Assembly (NCBI GenBank): GCA_017524545.1
Contig: JAFXVN010000046.1
Coordinates: 1 to 64,000 of the forward strand
From: Bacteroidaceae bacterium
GTDB lineage: Bacteria; Bacteroidota; Bacteroidia; Bacteroidales; Bacteroidaceae
Direction of reading: 5' to 3'
Length of the DNA stretch: 64,000 nucleotides
Shown here: positions 1 to 6,072 of the stretch, piece after piece
Numbering within the stretch: the stretch's first letter is position 1
Layout: each line of letters begins with the position of its first letter
Notes under the pieces: model-generated
What the model was told of the DNA's origin: nothing
Database searches by the model: none
What the model saw: the letters and a program-made list of their open reading frames with translations, nothing else
Position numbers and translations under genes: made by a program

Positions 1-1
1 T

Positions 2-448
2 CAGTACAAAGACCAGGGACTCTCTCTGCCCGACCTCATCAACGAGGGTAATGTGGGCTTGATTAGAGCTGCCGAGAAGTTCGACGAGACACGCGGCTTC
101 AAATTCATATCCTATGCCGTCTGGTGGATTCGCGAGCGGATTATTCACGCCCTTGCCGAGGAACAAAAACACAACTCGCGCCAGCTCTCAGGCGAACTCC
201 CTTCTCCTGACAATCTTATTGCTCCTTCAGGATTGTCTGATGAGACAGCCTCTGCTGAAACAAATCGAGCACTCAATATGCTCGGAGAACGTGAGAGGCT
301 CATAATAGAATGTACCTTCGGCATCAATGGCCAGCCGGAAATGACACTCGACGAAATGGGCGAAAGGATGGGACTAAGCCGACAGCGCGTCCGCCAAATC
401 AGAGAAAAATCCATCCGAAAACTTCGAACAATAGGAATCCAGTTTTAA
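2..448 (+). CDS. Sigma-70 family RNA polymerase sigma factor, 5' end outside window
   Basis: The frame is open from base 2, so the start lies upstream; 148 residues are visible. The sequence before the first internal ATG (position 53) reads YKDQGLSLPDLINEGNVG, a canonical sigma-70 region 2.1-2.2, so that ATG is not the start. Region 2.3-2.4 follows (RGFKFISYAVWWIRERI), which melts and reads the -10/-7 element. A region 4 helix-turn-helix sits at the C-terminus (MTLDEMGERMGLSRQRVRQI), which normally contacts the -35/-33 element. A full RpoD would have about 80 residues of region 3 between them; here there is only a short serine/proline-rich linker (GELPSPDNLIAPSGLSD). This points to an accessory, not the primary, sigma factor. 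It sits 18 bp upstream of an unknown gene and close to a DnaE-like gene on the same strand. Family membership is secure; the regulon is unknown. Confidence 0.88.
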   Translation, partial: QYKDQGLSLPDLINEGNVGLIRAAEKFDETRGFKFISYAVWWIRERIIHALAEEQKHNSRQLSGELPSPDNLIAPSGLSDETASAETNRALNMLGERERLIIECTFGINGQPEMTLDEMGERMGLSRQRVRQIREKSIRKLRTIGIQF

Positions 449-466
449 TAACAAATATAGAAAAAC

Positions 467-925
467 ATGATAACAACAGTACTTGCAAGCGACAAGACGG
501 AATTTCAAAAGTACATCGAACAGCTCAAGGTAAAAGGCAAACGCATCTTCAGCCCGGATGAAGTAGAGTATCTGGCTAATTGCGATGGCTTCGAAGCCGT
601 TGAACTTAAACAAGAAGACGAGACAGACGAGGAGTTCCTCACTCTCTTCTCCACCTGGCTCCACGAGCGTCCTCAACAATCAGGCCACACAGATTATTAC
701 ATCCTTTTCTATCTTCGCACGGGCGAGCAGCTTACCTCCGAACAATTCGAATATATGGAACGGAATGTTGCAGAGTGCTTCGAAACGAATCATGGATGGC
801 TCTATGAACTGAACGACCGCCTGCGCTTCCGCCTTCGAATCAGGATGATTTGCAGCTACAAAAAGTCTTTCCGCCGACTTGTTCGGAAAGACTGGAGAAA
901 AGGAATGGATATTAACGAACAATAA
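467..925 (+). CDS. Hypothetical protein, 152 aa
   Basis: I do not recognise this family. The ATG follows the sigma factor stop by 18 bp, and its own stop is 12 bp before the next start, so it reads as the middle gene of one operon. The protein is soluble with no signal peptide or membrane segment. Its first two thirds are rich in acidic and aromatic residues (for example DETDEEFLTLFSTWLHERP), and its last 35 residues are strongly basic (RLRFRLRIRM, KKSFRRLVRKDWRK), which could bind nucleic acid. Linkage to a sigma factor and a DnaE-like protein suggests an accessory nucleic-acid role, but that is inference from position only. Confidence 0.6.
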   Translation: MITTVLASDKTEFQKYIEQLKVKGKRIFSPDEVEYLANCDGFEAVELKQEDETDEEFLTLFSTWLHERPQQSGHTDYYILFYLRTGEQLTSEQFEYMERNVAECFETNHGWLYELNDRLRFRLRIRMICSYKKSFRRLVRKDWRKGMDINEQ

Positions 926-937
926 TAAAAGAACAAA

Positions 938-1780
938 ATGGAAAGAACACATACAGATATCCTAAAGGGACTTGTTAGCGCAGGAAAAAGGTGGCGCTAT
1001 GGCGAAAAGGCTGACAATCTGGTGACGCGAAGAATTGTATGGGAGCTGAAGCACATTATTGACGCAGGCTTCGTGGATTACTATGTGATGGCCTTCTGGA
1101 TATTCAAGCATTCGAAGCAAGACATAAATTATTGGGCTCGTGGAGCGATGCCTTCATCTGTGGTCTGTTATTGCCTGGGACTTACGGAAGTTGACCCCAT
1201 TAAGTACGGCCTGCACTCAGCCCGGTTTGTGAACGAAGAACCGCCGAAGTTTCAATTCGACATCGAGGCTTCGCGCTTCGACGAGTTCATGAAGAGAGCG
1301 GAGGATATGCTACAAGCCAATGCAGAGGACTTTGACATCCCCGCCATCAGAGAATGCCTGTTCAAGGACATGAAGCCGTCGTCTTATTTGAACAAGAAGA
1401 AGGAAAGACCTTTGCCTGATGACCTCGATGATGAGTTTGCACGTTATGCTCTCTATTTCCCCCAGACGATGGATTTGTTTGCTGCTTATGTTAATAGTTC
1501 TCCCAAGTGTGGCCTCTTAATCTATCAGGAGCAGATGTTGGACATCCTAAAGGAAGTTTTTCATGCGGGCGGCACTAAGGCCAACCAAATCCGTATAAGC
1601 ATTCAACGAGGCGAAACGGAGCAAATAGAGGCTTACAGGCAGGAACTTTTTTCCTCTTCAGACCTTCCTGACGAAGAGAAGGAAAAGGCTTGGCAACGTC
1701 TCACCAGCAACCCTCGTGCCTTCCTGAAAGCTCACGCCGTCAGCCGAGTCCTGGCAAAGTATAAGTATGAAATGAAATAA
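938..1780 (+). CDS. Miniature DNA polymerase III alpha (DnaE)-like protein, probably non-catalytic
   Basis: 280 residues that read like a condensed DnaE. Residues 44-112 follow the DnaE palm entry: a GF.DYYVM strand, ARGAMPSSVVCYCLGLTEVD in place of GRGSAAGSLVAYCLGITDID, then PIKYGLHSARFVNE in place of PIRYGLLFERFLNP. The catalytic FDxDF motif is FDIEA here (D108, E110), so the second metal-binding Asp is Glu. Residues 194-207 (LIYQEQMLDILKEV) match the fingers YQEQV block. The end (FLKAHAVSRVLAKY) matches FNKSHAxAYALxAY. The PHP domain and the third catalytic Asp region (KFDFLGL) are absent. A working polymerase is therefore unlikely; a template/clamp-binding decoy or regulator is possible. 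It is 12 bp downstream of the 152-aa gene in the sigma-factor operon. Confidence 0.65.
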   Translation: MERTHTDILKGLVSAGKRWRYGEKADNLVTRRIVWELKHIIDAGFVDYYVMAFWIFKHSKQDINYWARGAMPSSVVCYCLGLTEVDPIKYGLHSARFVNEEPPKFQFDIEASRFDEFMKRAEDMLQANAEDFDIPAIRECLFKDMKPSSYLNKKKERPLPDDLDDEFARYALYFPQTMDLFAAYVNSSPKCGLLIYQEQMLDILKEVFHAGGTKANQIRISIQRGETEQIEAYRQELFSSSDLPDEEKEKAWQRLTSNPRAFLKAHAVSRVLAKYKYEMK

Positions 1781-1803
1781 ACAACAAATAAAGATTAAGA
1801 ATT

Positions 1804-2007
1804 ATGAGTTCAAGAATGTATCGAGTAGAGTATGGTTTTATTGCAGGAAGGTTGTGTACGTTAGTTTACACGTCGGTAGCAATAATCACCATGCATAGTG
1901 CAAGCGAAACGGAAGCTTTGGCAAGAGTTCGGCAACTGGTCGGCGACAAGCCCAAACGTTACGGCAAAGACACACAAATCATTATCCGAAAGATTGAACC
2001 GTTTTGA
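1804..2007 (+). CDS. Small hypothetical protein, 67 aa
   Basis: A short reading frame 23 bp after the DnaE-like gene, starting ATG with a purine-rich stretch (aaagattaaga) just ahead. The product starts with a hydrophobic strand-rich part (YRVEYGFIAG, LVYTSVAII) and continues with a basic, helical part (SETEALARVRQLVGDKPKRYGKD). It is not a recognisable family. The spacing suggests it ends the sigma/DnaE-like operon, because a new promoter follows at 2024-2055. Confidence 0.5.
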   Translation: MSSRMYRVEYGFIAGRLCTLVYTSVAIITMHSASETEALARVRQLVGDKPKRYGKDTQIIIRKIEPF

Positions 2008-2023
2008 TACTTAAACACAAAAG

Positions 2024-2055
2024 TTTGCACCAAATAAGATTAATTTGTAAATTTG
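2024..2055 (+). promoter_or_regulatory. Bacteroidota promoter (TTTG-N20-TAAATTTG)
   Basis: TTTG at 2024-2027 and TAAATTTG at 2048-2055, separated by 20 nt, match the Bacteroidota -33/-7 consensus. The box lies 28 nt before the ATG at 2083, which supports that start over the in-frame TTG inside the box. Confidence 0.75.
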
Positions 2056-2082
2056 CAGCGTGAAACCAACAAAAACATAATA

Positions 2083-2964
2083 ATGATGGAAAAGCTTAAG
2101 AAAAGATTGCAAGATGGTCATGCCGTTGACGAGAAAGGTTATTTTGAATCATATAGGGGGAATATCTTCCGAGGGCGAATGAGCATAGAGTTTCAAGATA
2201 TGTTTAACGCGGGCTCAGGAGATGAATTACGTACCAAAGCAGAAGCGGTTCATTCTTCTTCTATGCTATCATACAACTTCTTCCATTGGATAGATGTGAA
2301 GCATCCGTTTATGTGGAAAGGTGTTAAATACACCAAGGTTCTTTTTGAAGTGAAGATGAAAACTATACAAAAAAGTAATGCACCAGCCAATATGGATGTT
2401 GTTTTGATAAGTAAGGATAAAAAGCACCTATTGTTTATCGAATCAAAATTCTTAGAATATACGGTAAAGGAGGCATTTAGTCTAAGCAAAGGCTATGAGG
2501 ACGAAAACAGGTGGTATAACCATGCGGTTGATTGGATAATGTTAGTTAAAAGTGTTCCCAAAGAAGATTGCAAGTACATGGGGGGTATTAAACAACTTAT
2601 TACACATCTCTTTGGAATTTATGGTTTGATGTGCAAGGATGGAGAGACAATAGATTATGCAACAAAGCATTGTAAAGCACTAAAGGACATTACAGATTTA
2701 GCTGCAGCAAAAAAGGAGTTTGTCACTGTAGTTTTTAATCCACAAGAACGATATGACGAGAGCAAAGATTACAAAGATTACGAAAGATTGTTTGGGAAAT
2801 TCAGAGATGTAATCAAGGACGTAAAAGGTTTAGAAAGAGTCCAACCCCAATGGTTAACTTATTCCGATATGTGGAAAGAAATGAAAGAACAGATTAAGCC
2901 AAAGGAGTTAAGAGCATTCTTGTGGGAACGTTATATGCGTTTTGCCGAGGGGACAGAAGAATAA
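2083..2964 (+). CDS. Putative PD-(D/E)XK nuclease-like protein, 293 aa
   Basis: The start is placed at the ATG 28 nt after a clear promoter; an upstream in-frame TTG falls inside the promoter's -7 box. Residues 86-122 carry a restriction-endonuclease-like core: E89, then the strand MDVVLIS with D105, then LLFIESK with E120 and K122, fitting (E)-x-D-x(14)-E-x-K. A later block YMGGIKQLITHLFGI resembles the conserved helix of the PGN_0703-type putative restriction endonucleases of Bacteroidales, but I recall this family only loosely. No methyltransferase is adjacent, so it would be an orphan or solitary nuclease. It is monocistronic: its own promoter upstream and a terminator at 3048. Confidence 0.55.
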   Translation: MMEKLKKRLQDGHAVDEKGYFESYRGNIFRGRMSIEFQDMFNAGSGDELRTKAEAVHSSSMLSYNFFHWIDVKHPFMWKGVKYTKVLFEVKMKTIQKSNAPANMDVVLISKDKKHLLFIESKFLEYTVKEAFSLSKGYEDENRWYNHAVDWIMLVKSVPKEDCKYMGGIKQLITHLFGIYGLMCKDGETIDYATKHCKALKDITDLAAAKKEFVTVVFNPQERYDESKDYKDYERLFGKFRDVIKDVKGLERVQPQWLTYSDMWKEMKEQIKPKELRAFLWERYMRFAEGTEE

Positions 2965-3047
2965 AGATTACAACACTCTTAAGGACTTTAAATCGTATGC
3001 AGAGGCGTTGGCAAACACAATGTGTGGTATTGCGACACAAATCTAAC

Positions 3048-3080
3048 AAGCCCTACAAACAGACATTTGTAGGGCTTATT
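3048..3080 (+). terminator. Hairpin terminator after the PD-(D/E)XK-like gene
   Basis: Perfect 12-bp stem AAGCCCTACAAA / TTTGTAGGGCTT around a 6-nt loop, followed by a T-rich run (attcctctctttt). It lies between the nuclease-like gene and the promoter of the next module. Confidence 0.7.
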
Positions 3081-3167
3081 CCTCTCTTTTCTCGTTTGAA
3101 TTTGTCGGAAATCATTCCTTTTCAAGGAATTTCTTGTTTGAAGTTATGTTTTCTCTTCTTTTTTTTG

Positions 3168-3175
3168 TACTTTTG
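3168..3175 (+). promoter_or_regulatory. Promoter -7 box TACTTTTG for the DUF3791/DUF3990 module
   Basis: TACTTTTG followed by GCAGC, 23 nt upstream of the ATG at 3198, within a T-rich upstream tract. Confidence 0.7.
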
Positions 3176-3197
3176 CAGCAATCAAAACAAAACGAGT

Positions 3198-3413
3198 ATG
3201 AAGACTGAGCATTTGGATTTTATCACTTTCTGCGTGGGCAGCCTGTCGGACTCGCTTCATAAAAGCGCTTCGCAAGTCTATGGGGCCTTGCGCTCATCGG
3301 GTGTGCTGAGCGACTATATCCTGCCATGTTATAATGTGTTACATACGTTCAGCAAAGAATATCTGGTTGAGGAACTGACGGAAGTATTAAAGGAGAGAGG
3401 GGCATTGGCATGA
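3198..3413 (+). CDS. DUF3791-family small protein, 71 aa
   Basis: The ATG at 3198 is chosen because the promoter box ends at 3175; longer in-frame extensions would start inside the upstream terminator. The 71-residue helical protein (LDFITFCVGSLSDSLHKSA, then YNVLHTFSKEYLVEELTEVL) fits the DUF3791 pattern: an alpha-helical domain of about 70 residues ending in a 'HT.S...V.E' segment. DUF3791 proteins are usually encoded next to DUF3990 proteins. Here the next gene is DUF3990 and the two overlap by 4 nt (ATGA), so they are translationally coupled. An antitoxin role is inferred from size, coupling and pairing, not shown by the sequence. Confidence 0.65.
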   Translation: MKTEHLDFITFCVGSLSDSLHKSASQVYGALRSSGVLSDYILPCYNVLHTFSKEYLVEELTEVLKERGALA

Positions 3414-3886
3414 CCAAACTATATCACGCATCGACACTACCCATAGAGAAGCCGGATGTTCTGCATTCGAGAGACAAACTTGACTTCGGACGGGGCTTCT
3501 ATCTTACCTCCATTTATGAGCAGGCAGTTCGCTATGCCGAACGTTTCACGCGAAGGGGCAAAGATGCTTATATCAACGAGTATGAACTGGACGAGGAAAC
3601 GCCAGGCTTTGTCATAAAGGTTTTTCCTCATTACGATGAGGATTGGCTCGACTATGTGTCTCTTTGTCGCAAAGGCGAGCAAACGTTTCCGACATACGAT
3701 GCTGTTTCAGGCGGAGTGGCCAACGATAAGGTTTTCAATACTGTTGACCTATATTTTTCAGGCATCATTACGAAAGAGGAGGCTCTTGGTCGATTGAAAT
3801 ATGAGACCCCAAATCATCAGCTTTGCATTCTTAACGGACAGATGCTTGACCGGCATCTTCATTTTATTAAGGCAATTAAATTATAA
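3410..3886 (+). CDS. DUF3990-family protein, putative toxin of a TA-like module
   Basis: 158 residues beginning LYHAST with a conserved His (H6), then LDFGRGFYLTSIYEQAVRYA, and ending with NHQLCILNGQMLDRHLHFI. This is the layout of DUF3990. The 'YH.S ... FG.GFYLT ... QA..YA' pattern resembles ADP-ribosyltransferase folds, where an early His and a Tyr after 'GF' line the NAD pocket. An ADP-ribosylating toxin is therefore a reasonable inference but unproven. It overlaps the upstream DUF3791 gene by 4 nt and lies 2 nt before another small DUF3791-like gene. A degraded version of the same trio occurs at 27702-28287. Confidence 0.75.
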   Translation: MTKLYHASTLPIEKPDVLHSRDKLDFGRGFYLTSIYEQAVRYAERFTRRGKDAYINEYELDEETPGFVIKVFPHYDEDWLDYVSLCRKGEQTFPTYDAVSGGVANDKVFNTVDLYFSGIITKEEALGRLKYETPNHQLCILNGQMLDRHLHFIKAIKL

Positions 3887-3888
3887 TT

Positions 3889-4119
3889 ATGGAGGCAAAC
3901 AAGACGATACTCCAGATGAAATATGCAAGGATAGTTGCTATCTTTGCGAAAGAGTCAGGCATGAATTTGGAGGATGCCTTGTCTTTCTTTTATGAATCCG
4001 ACACATACAACCTAATCAGCGAAGGCATTGCCGATATGCATTGCCGAAGTGATGAGTATTTGGCTGATGAGTTGATGATTGAATACAAGGAAAGGGGGGC
4101 AAAACAGGAAAAAACTTAA
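3889..4119 (+). CDS. Second DUF3791-type small protein, 76 aa
   Basis: Begins 2 nt after the DUF3990 stop. The 76-residue helical protein (YARIVAIFAKESGMNLEDAL, then FYESDTYNLISEGIADMHC, then SDEYLADELMIEYKER) has the 'ALSFFYESDTYNLIS' block that parallels 'ALDVLYTSETFERLQ' in the minus-strand module at 27702-27938. It is the third gene of a conserved DUF3791-DUF3990-DUF3791 order. Its role, perhaps antitoxin or chaperone, is inferred from context. Confidence 0.6.
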   Translation: MEANKTILQMKYARIVAIFAKESGMNLEDALSFFYESDTYNLISEGIADMHCRSDEYLADELMIEYKERGAKQEKT

Positions 4120-4202
4120 CGCTTTTAGAAGAAAAACTTGTATGAAGTTAAGGATAAAAAGAAATTCTTATTTCTTATTTATTCTTTCTTCATTTTTTTT
4201 TA

Positions 4203-4210
4203 TAACTTTG
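4203..4210 (+). promoter_or_regulatory. Promoter -7 box TAACTTTG
   Basis: TAACTTTG preceded by a long T-tract and followed 26 nt later by the ATG at 4237. It supports the 51-residue gene as a separately transcribed unit. Confidence 0.7.
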
Positions 4211-4236
4211 TGGCGCGAAAAGAAGAATAGAGAACT

Positions 4237-4392
4237 ATGGACTCAACTGTAACAAGAAGACGTCGGACACGCGAAGAGATTCTTGCTTGGCTGGATGCAG
4301 CCCGCCAGCGCCAAGCAGCTTGGGAGAAAAGGATGCAAGCCGAATTTGCAGAGGAGAAACGTCTGCGCAATCAAAACAGCGATGTTCAATAA
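4237..4392 (+). CDS. Small charged protein, 51 aa, own promoter
   Basis: A 51-residue frame with a strong TAACTTTG promoter 26 nt upstream. The product is almost wholly helical and charged: basic start (TVTRRRRTREEILAWLDAA), then RQRQAAWEKRMQAEFAEEKR and an Asn/Gln-rich tail. It has no cysteine, signal peptide or membrane segment. The pattern suggests a short coiled coil or nucleic-acid-associated peptide. The 123 bp between its stop and nqrA are AT-rich and show no clear terminator. Family not recognised. Confidence 0.45.
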   Translation: MDSTVTRRRRTREEILAWLDAARQRQAAWEKRMQAEFAEEKRLRNQNSDVQ

Positions 4393-4515
4393 TATGAAGT
4401 TATGTACAATGCGGCGCTTTTACGTTACAACAAGATGCGAATAAAACAAGAACAGCAATAAAACATTTAAACTTTTTAACGCTATAACATTTTCACATTA
4501 TCAATAATCCCAGAT

Positions 4516-5904
4516 ATGGCAAAAGTAATTAAGTTACGCAAAGGCCTCGACATCAATCTCAAGGGCAAAGCCACGAAGGAGACAGCGACCGTGAAGTGTC
4601 CGGGCGAGTATGCACTCGTGCCTGATGACTTCCACGGCGTGAAACCTAAAGTGGTGGTCAAGGAGGGCGATGCCGTGAAGGCTGGGGATGCCTTGTTTGT
4701 TGACAAGCTGCATCCCGAAGTGAAGTTCGTGAGCCCTGTCAGCGGAACTGTAAGCTTGGTGGAGCGCGGCGACCGCCGCAAGCTGCTGAGCATCCGTGTA
4801 GCCTCCCCCAGCCCCTCCAAAGGAGGGGAGAACGGCGAAGAGGCGCGGCAGTTCACAGTTCCCTCAAAGGAGACGGGGGAGGCTGTCAAGGCCCTCATGT
4901 TGGAGAGCGGTTTGTTTGCTTTCCTGCGTCAGCGTCCCTACGACGTTGTGGCGAATCCCGAGGACAAGCCCAAGGCTATCTTCGTGAGTGCTTTCAACAG
5001 TATGCCTCTGAGCCAGGACTTCGAGTACGTCCTGCAAGGTCAGGAGGCTGAGTTCCAGGCTGGCCTTTCCGCTTTGGCAAAGATGGCGAAGGTTTATCTT
5101 GGCGTGAGTGCCAAGCAGACTGTCAAGGCTCTGACAGAGGCGAAGGACTGCGAGGTGAACATCTTCGACGGTCCCGCTCCTGCAGGCAATGTCGGTGTTC
5201 AAATCAATCACGTCAGCCCCGTCAATAAAGGCGAAGTGGTTTGGACGATGGGTGCAGAGGAAGTCATCTTCCTTGGCCGCCTCGTGAAGACTGGCAAGGT
5301 TGATTTCACCCGTACCATCGCGCTTGCTGGTAGCGAGGTGAAGGCTCCCAAGTACTACAAAGTGAAGGTCGGCCAGAAGTTGACGACGCTTTTAAGTGAA
5401 AAGTTAAAAGAGAATAGTGAAAAATCTGGGGAGGCTGGTTCTGTCCGCATCATCAACGGCAACGTGATGACAGGCCTCAAGACCACAGCCGATGGTTTCC
5501 TTGGCGCTCATGCAACCGAGGTGAACGTCATTCCCGAAGGCGACCATGCCGACGAGATGCTGGGCTGGATTATGCCACGCTTCAACACCTTCTCTACCCA
5601 TCGCAGCTACTTCTCTTGGCTCTTTGGCAAGAAGAAGGAGTACGTCTTCGATGCCCGCATCAAAGGCGGCGAACGTCACATGATTATGAGCGGAGAGTAC
5701 GACAAAGTGTTCCCGATGGACATCTACGCAGGCTACCTCGTGAAGGCCATCATCGCTGGAGACATCGACCGTCAGGAAGCGCTCGGCATCTACGAGGTTG
5801 CTCCCGAGGACTTCGCCATCGCAGAGTTCGTTGACTCTTCGAAGCTCGAGTTGCAGCGCATCGTTCGCGAAGGGTTGGATATCCTCAGAAAGGAAAACGC
5901 ATAA
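4516..5904 (+). CDS. nqrA: Na+-translocating NADH:quinone reductase subunit A
   Basis: 462 residues, the usual NqrA length plus small insertions. NqrA is the cytoplasmic quinone-binding subunit of the sodium pump that oxidises NADH and exports Na+. Diagnostic stretches are KLRKGLDINLKG at the N-terminus, GLFAFLRQRPYD, VGVQINHVSPVNKGEVVW and GWIMPRFNTFSTHRSY near the C-terminus. First gene of nqrABCDEF. Two stretches look foreign: residues 96-112 (SPSPSKGGENGEEARQF), encoded by a GC hairpin repeat at 4812-4828, and residues 292-305 (SEKLKENSEKSGE), encoded by an AT-rich gtgaaaagttaaaag repeat. Both keep the frame and lie where surface loops are expected. Start: ATG at 4516, downstream of an AT-rich leader. 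Confidence 0.95.
   Translation: MAKVIKLRKGLDINLKGKATKETATVKCPGEYALVPDDFHGVKPKVVVKEGDAVKAGDALFVDKLHPEVKFVSPVSGTVSLVERGDRRKLLSIRVASPSPSKGGENGEEARQFTVPSKETGEAVKALMLESGLFAFLRQRPYDVVANPEDKPKAIFVSAFNSMPLSQDFEYVLQGQEAEFQAGLSALAKMAKVYLGVSAKQTVKALTEAKDCEVNIFDGPAPAGNVGVQINHVSPVNKGEVVWTMGAEEVIFLGRLVKTGKVDFTRTIALAGSEVKAPKYYKVKVGQKLTTLLSEKLKENSEKSGEAGSVRIINGNVMTGLKTTADGFLGAHATEVNVIPEGDHADEMLGWIMPRFNTFSTHRSYFSWLFGKKKEYVFDARIKGGERHMIMSGEYDKVFPMDIYAGYLVKAIIAGDIDRQEALGIYEVAPEDFAIAEFVDSSKLELQRIVREGLDILRKENA
4812..4828 (+). repeat. GC-rich palindrome inserted in nqrA
   Basis: CCCCTCC-AAA-GGAGGGG, a perfect 7-bp hairpin inside nqrA. The same design (CTCCCCC-AAA-GGGGGAG) occurs inside the C10 peptidase gene at 39269-39285. 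In both places it encodes a low-complexity linker. Confidence 0.6.
5391..5428 (+). repeat. AT-rich short-unit repeat inserted in nqrA
   Basis: Iterated GTGAAAA/GTTAAAA units (aagtgaaaagttaaaagaga) inside an otherwise GC-balanced gene, encoding SEKLKENSEK. The same units appear between genes at 24530 and, as complement, at 31356-31385. Confidence 0.5.
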
Positions 5905-6060
5905 AAGTAATTTACGATTTTACAATTTACAATTTACAATTTATTTTTCGATTTAGTTATTTAGCAATTTAGTTATCTCAAGGGACAATGAATAATTCAA
6001 TAATCAAATAGTCAATAAATAGTAAATCGTAAATAGTCAAATCGTAAATCTCACACACAT
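5905..6060. repeat. TTTACGATTT-family inverted repeat between nqrA and nqrB
   Basis: The left half iterates TTTACGATTTTACAATTTAC-like units, and the right half iterates the complement (AATAGTAAATCGTAAATAG, CAAATCGTAAAT), around a core near 5975-5990. The whole spacer could fold into a long AU-rich stem. It interrupts the nqr operon and places the AAATCGTAAAT units in the nqrB leader. Confidence 0.8.
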
Positions 6061-6072
6061 TATTTATATATT

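Noticed and set aside
2965..3045. A short stretch reading KDYNTLKDFKSYAEALANTM in one frame after the PD-(D/E)XK-like gene
   Set aside because: It looks protein-like and might be a C-terminal remnant, but it has no start or promoter and I could not match it to a family.
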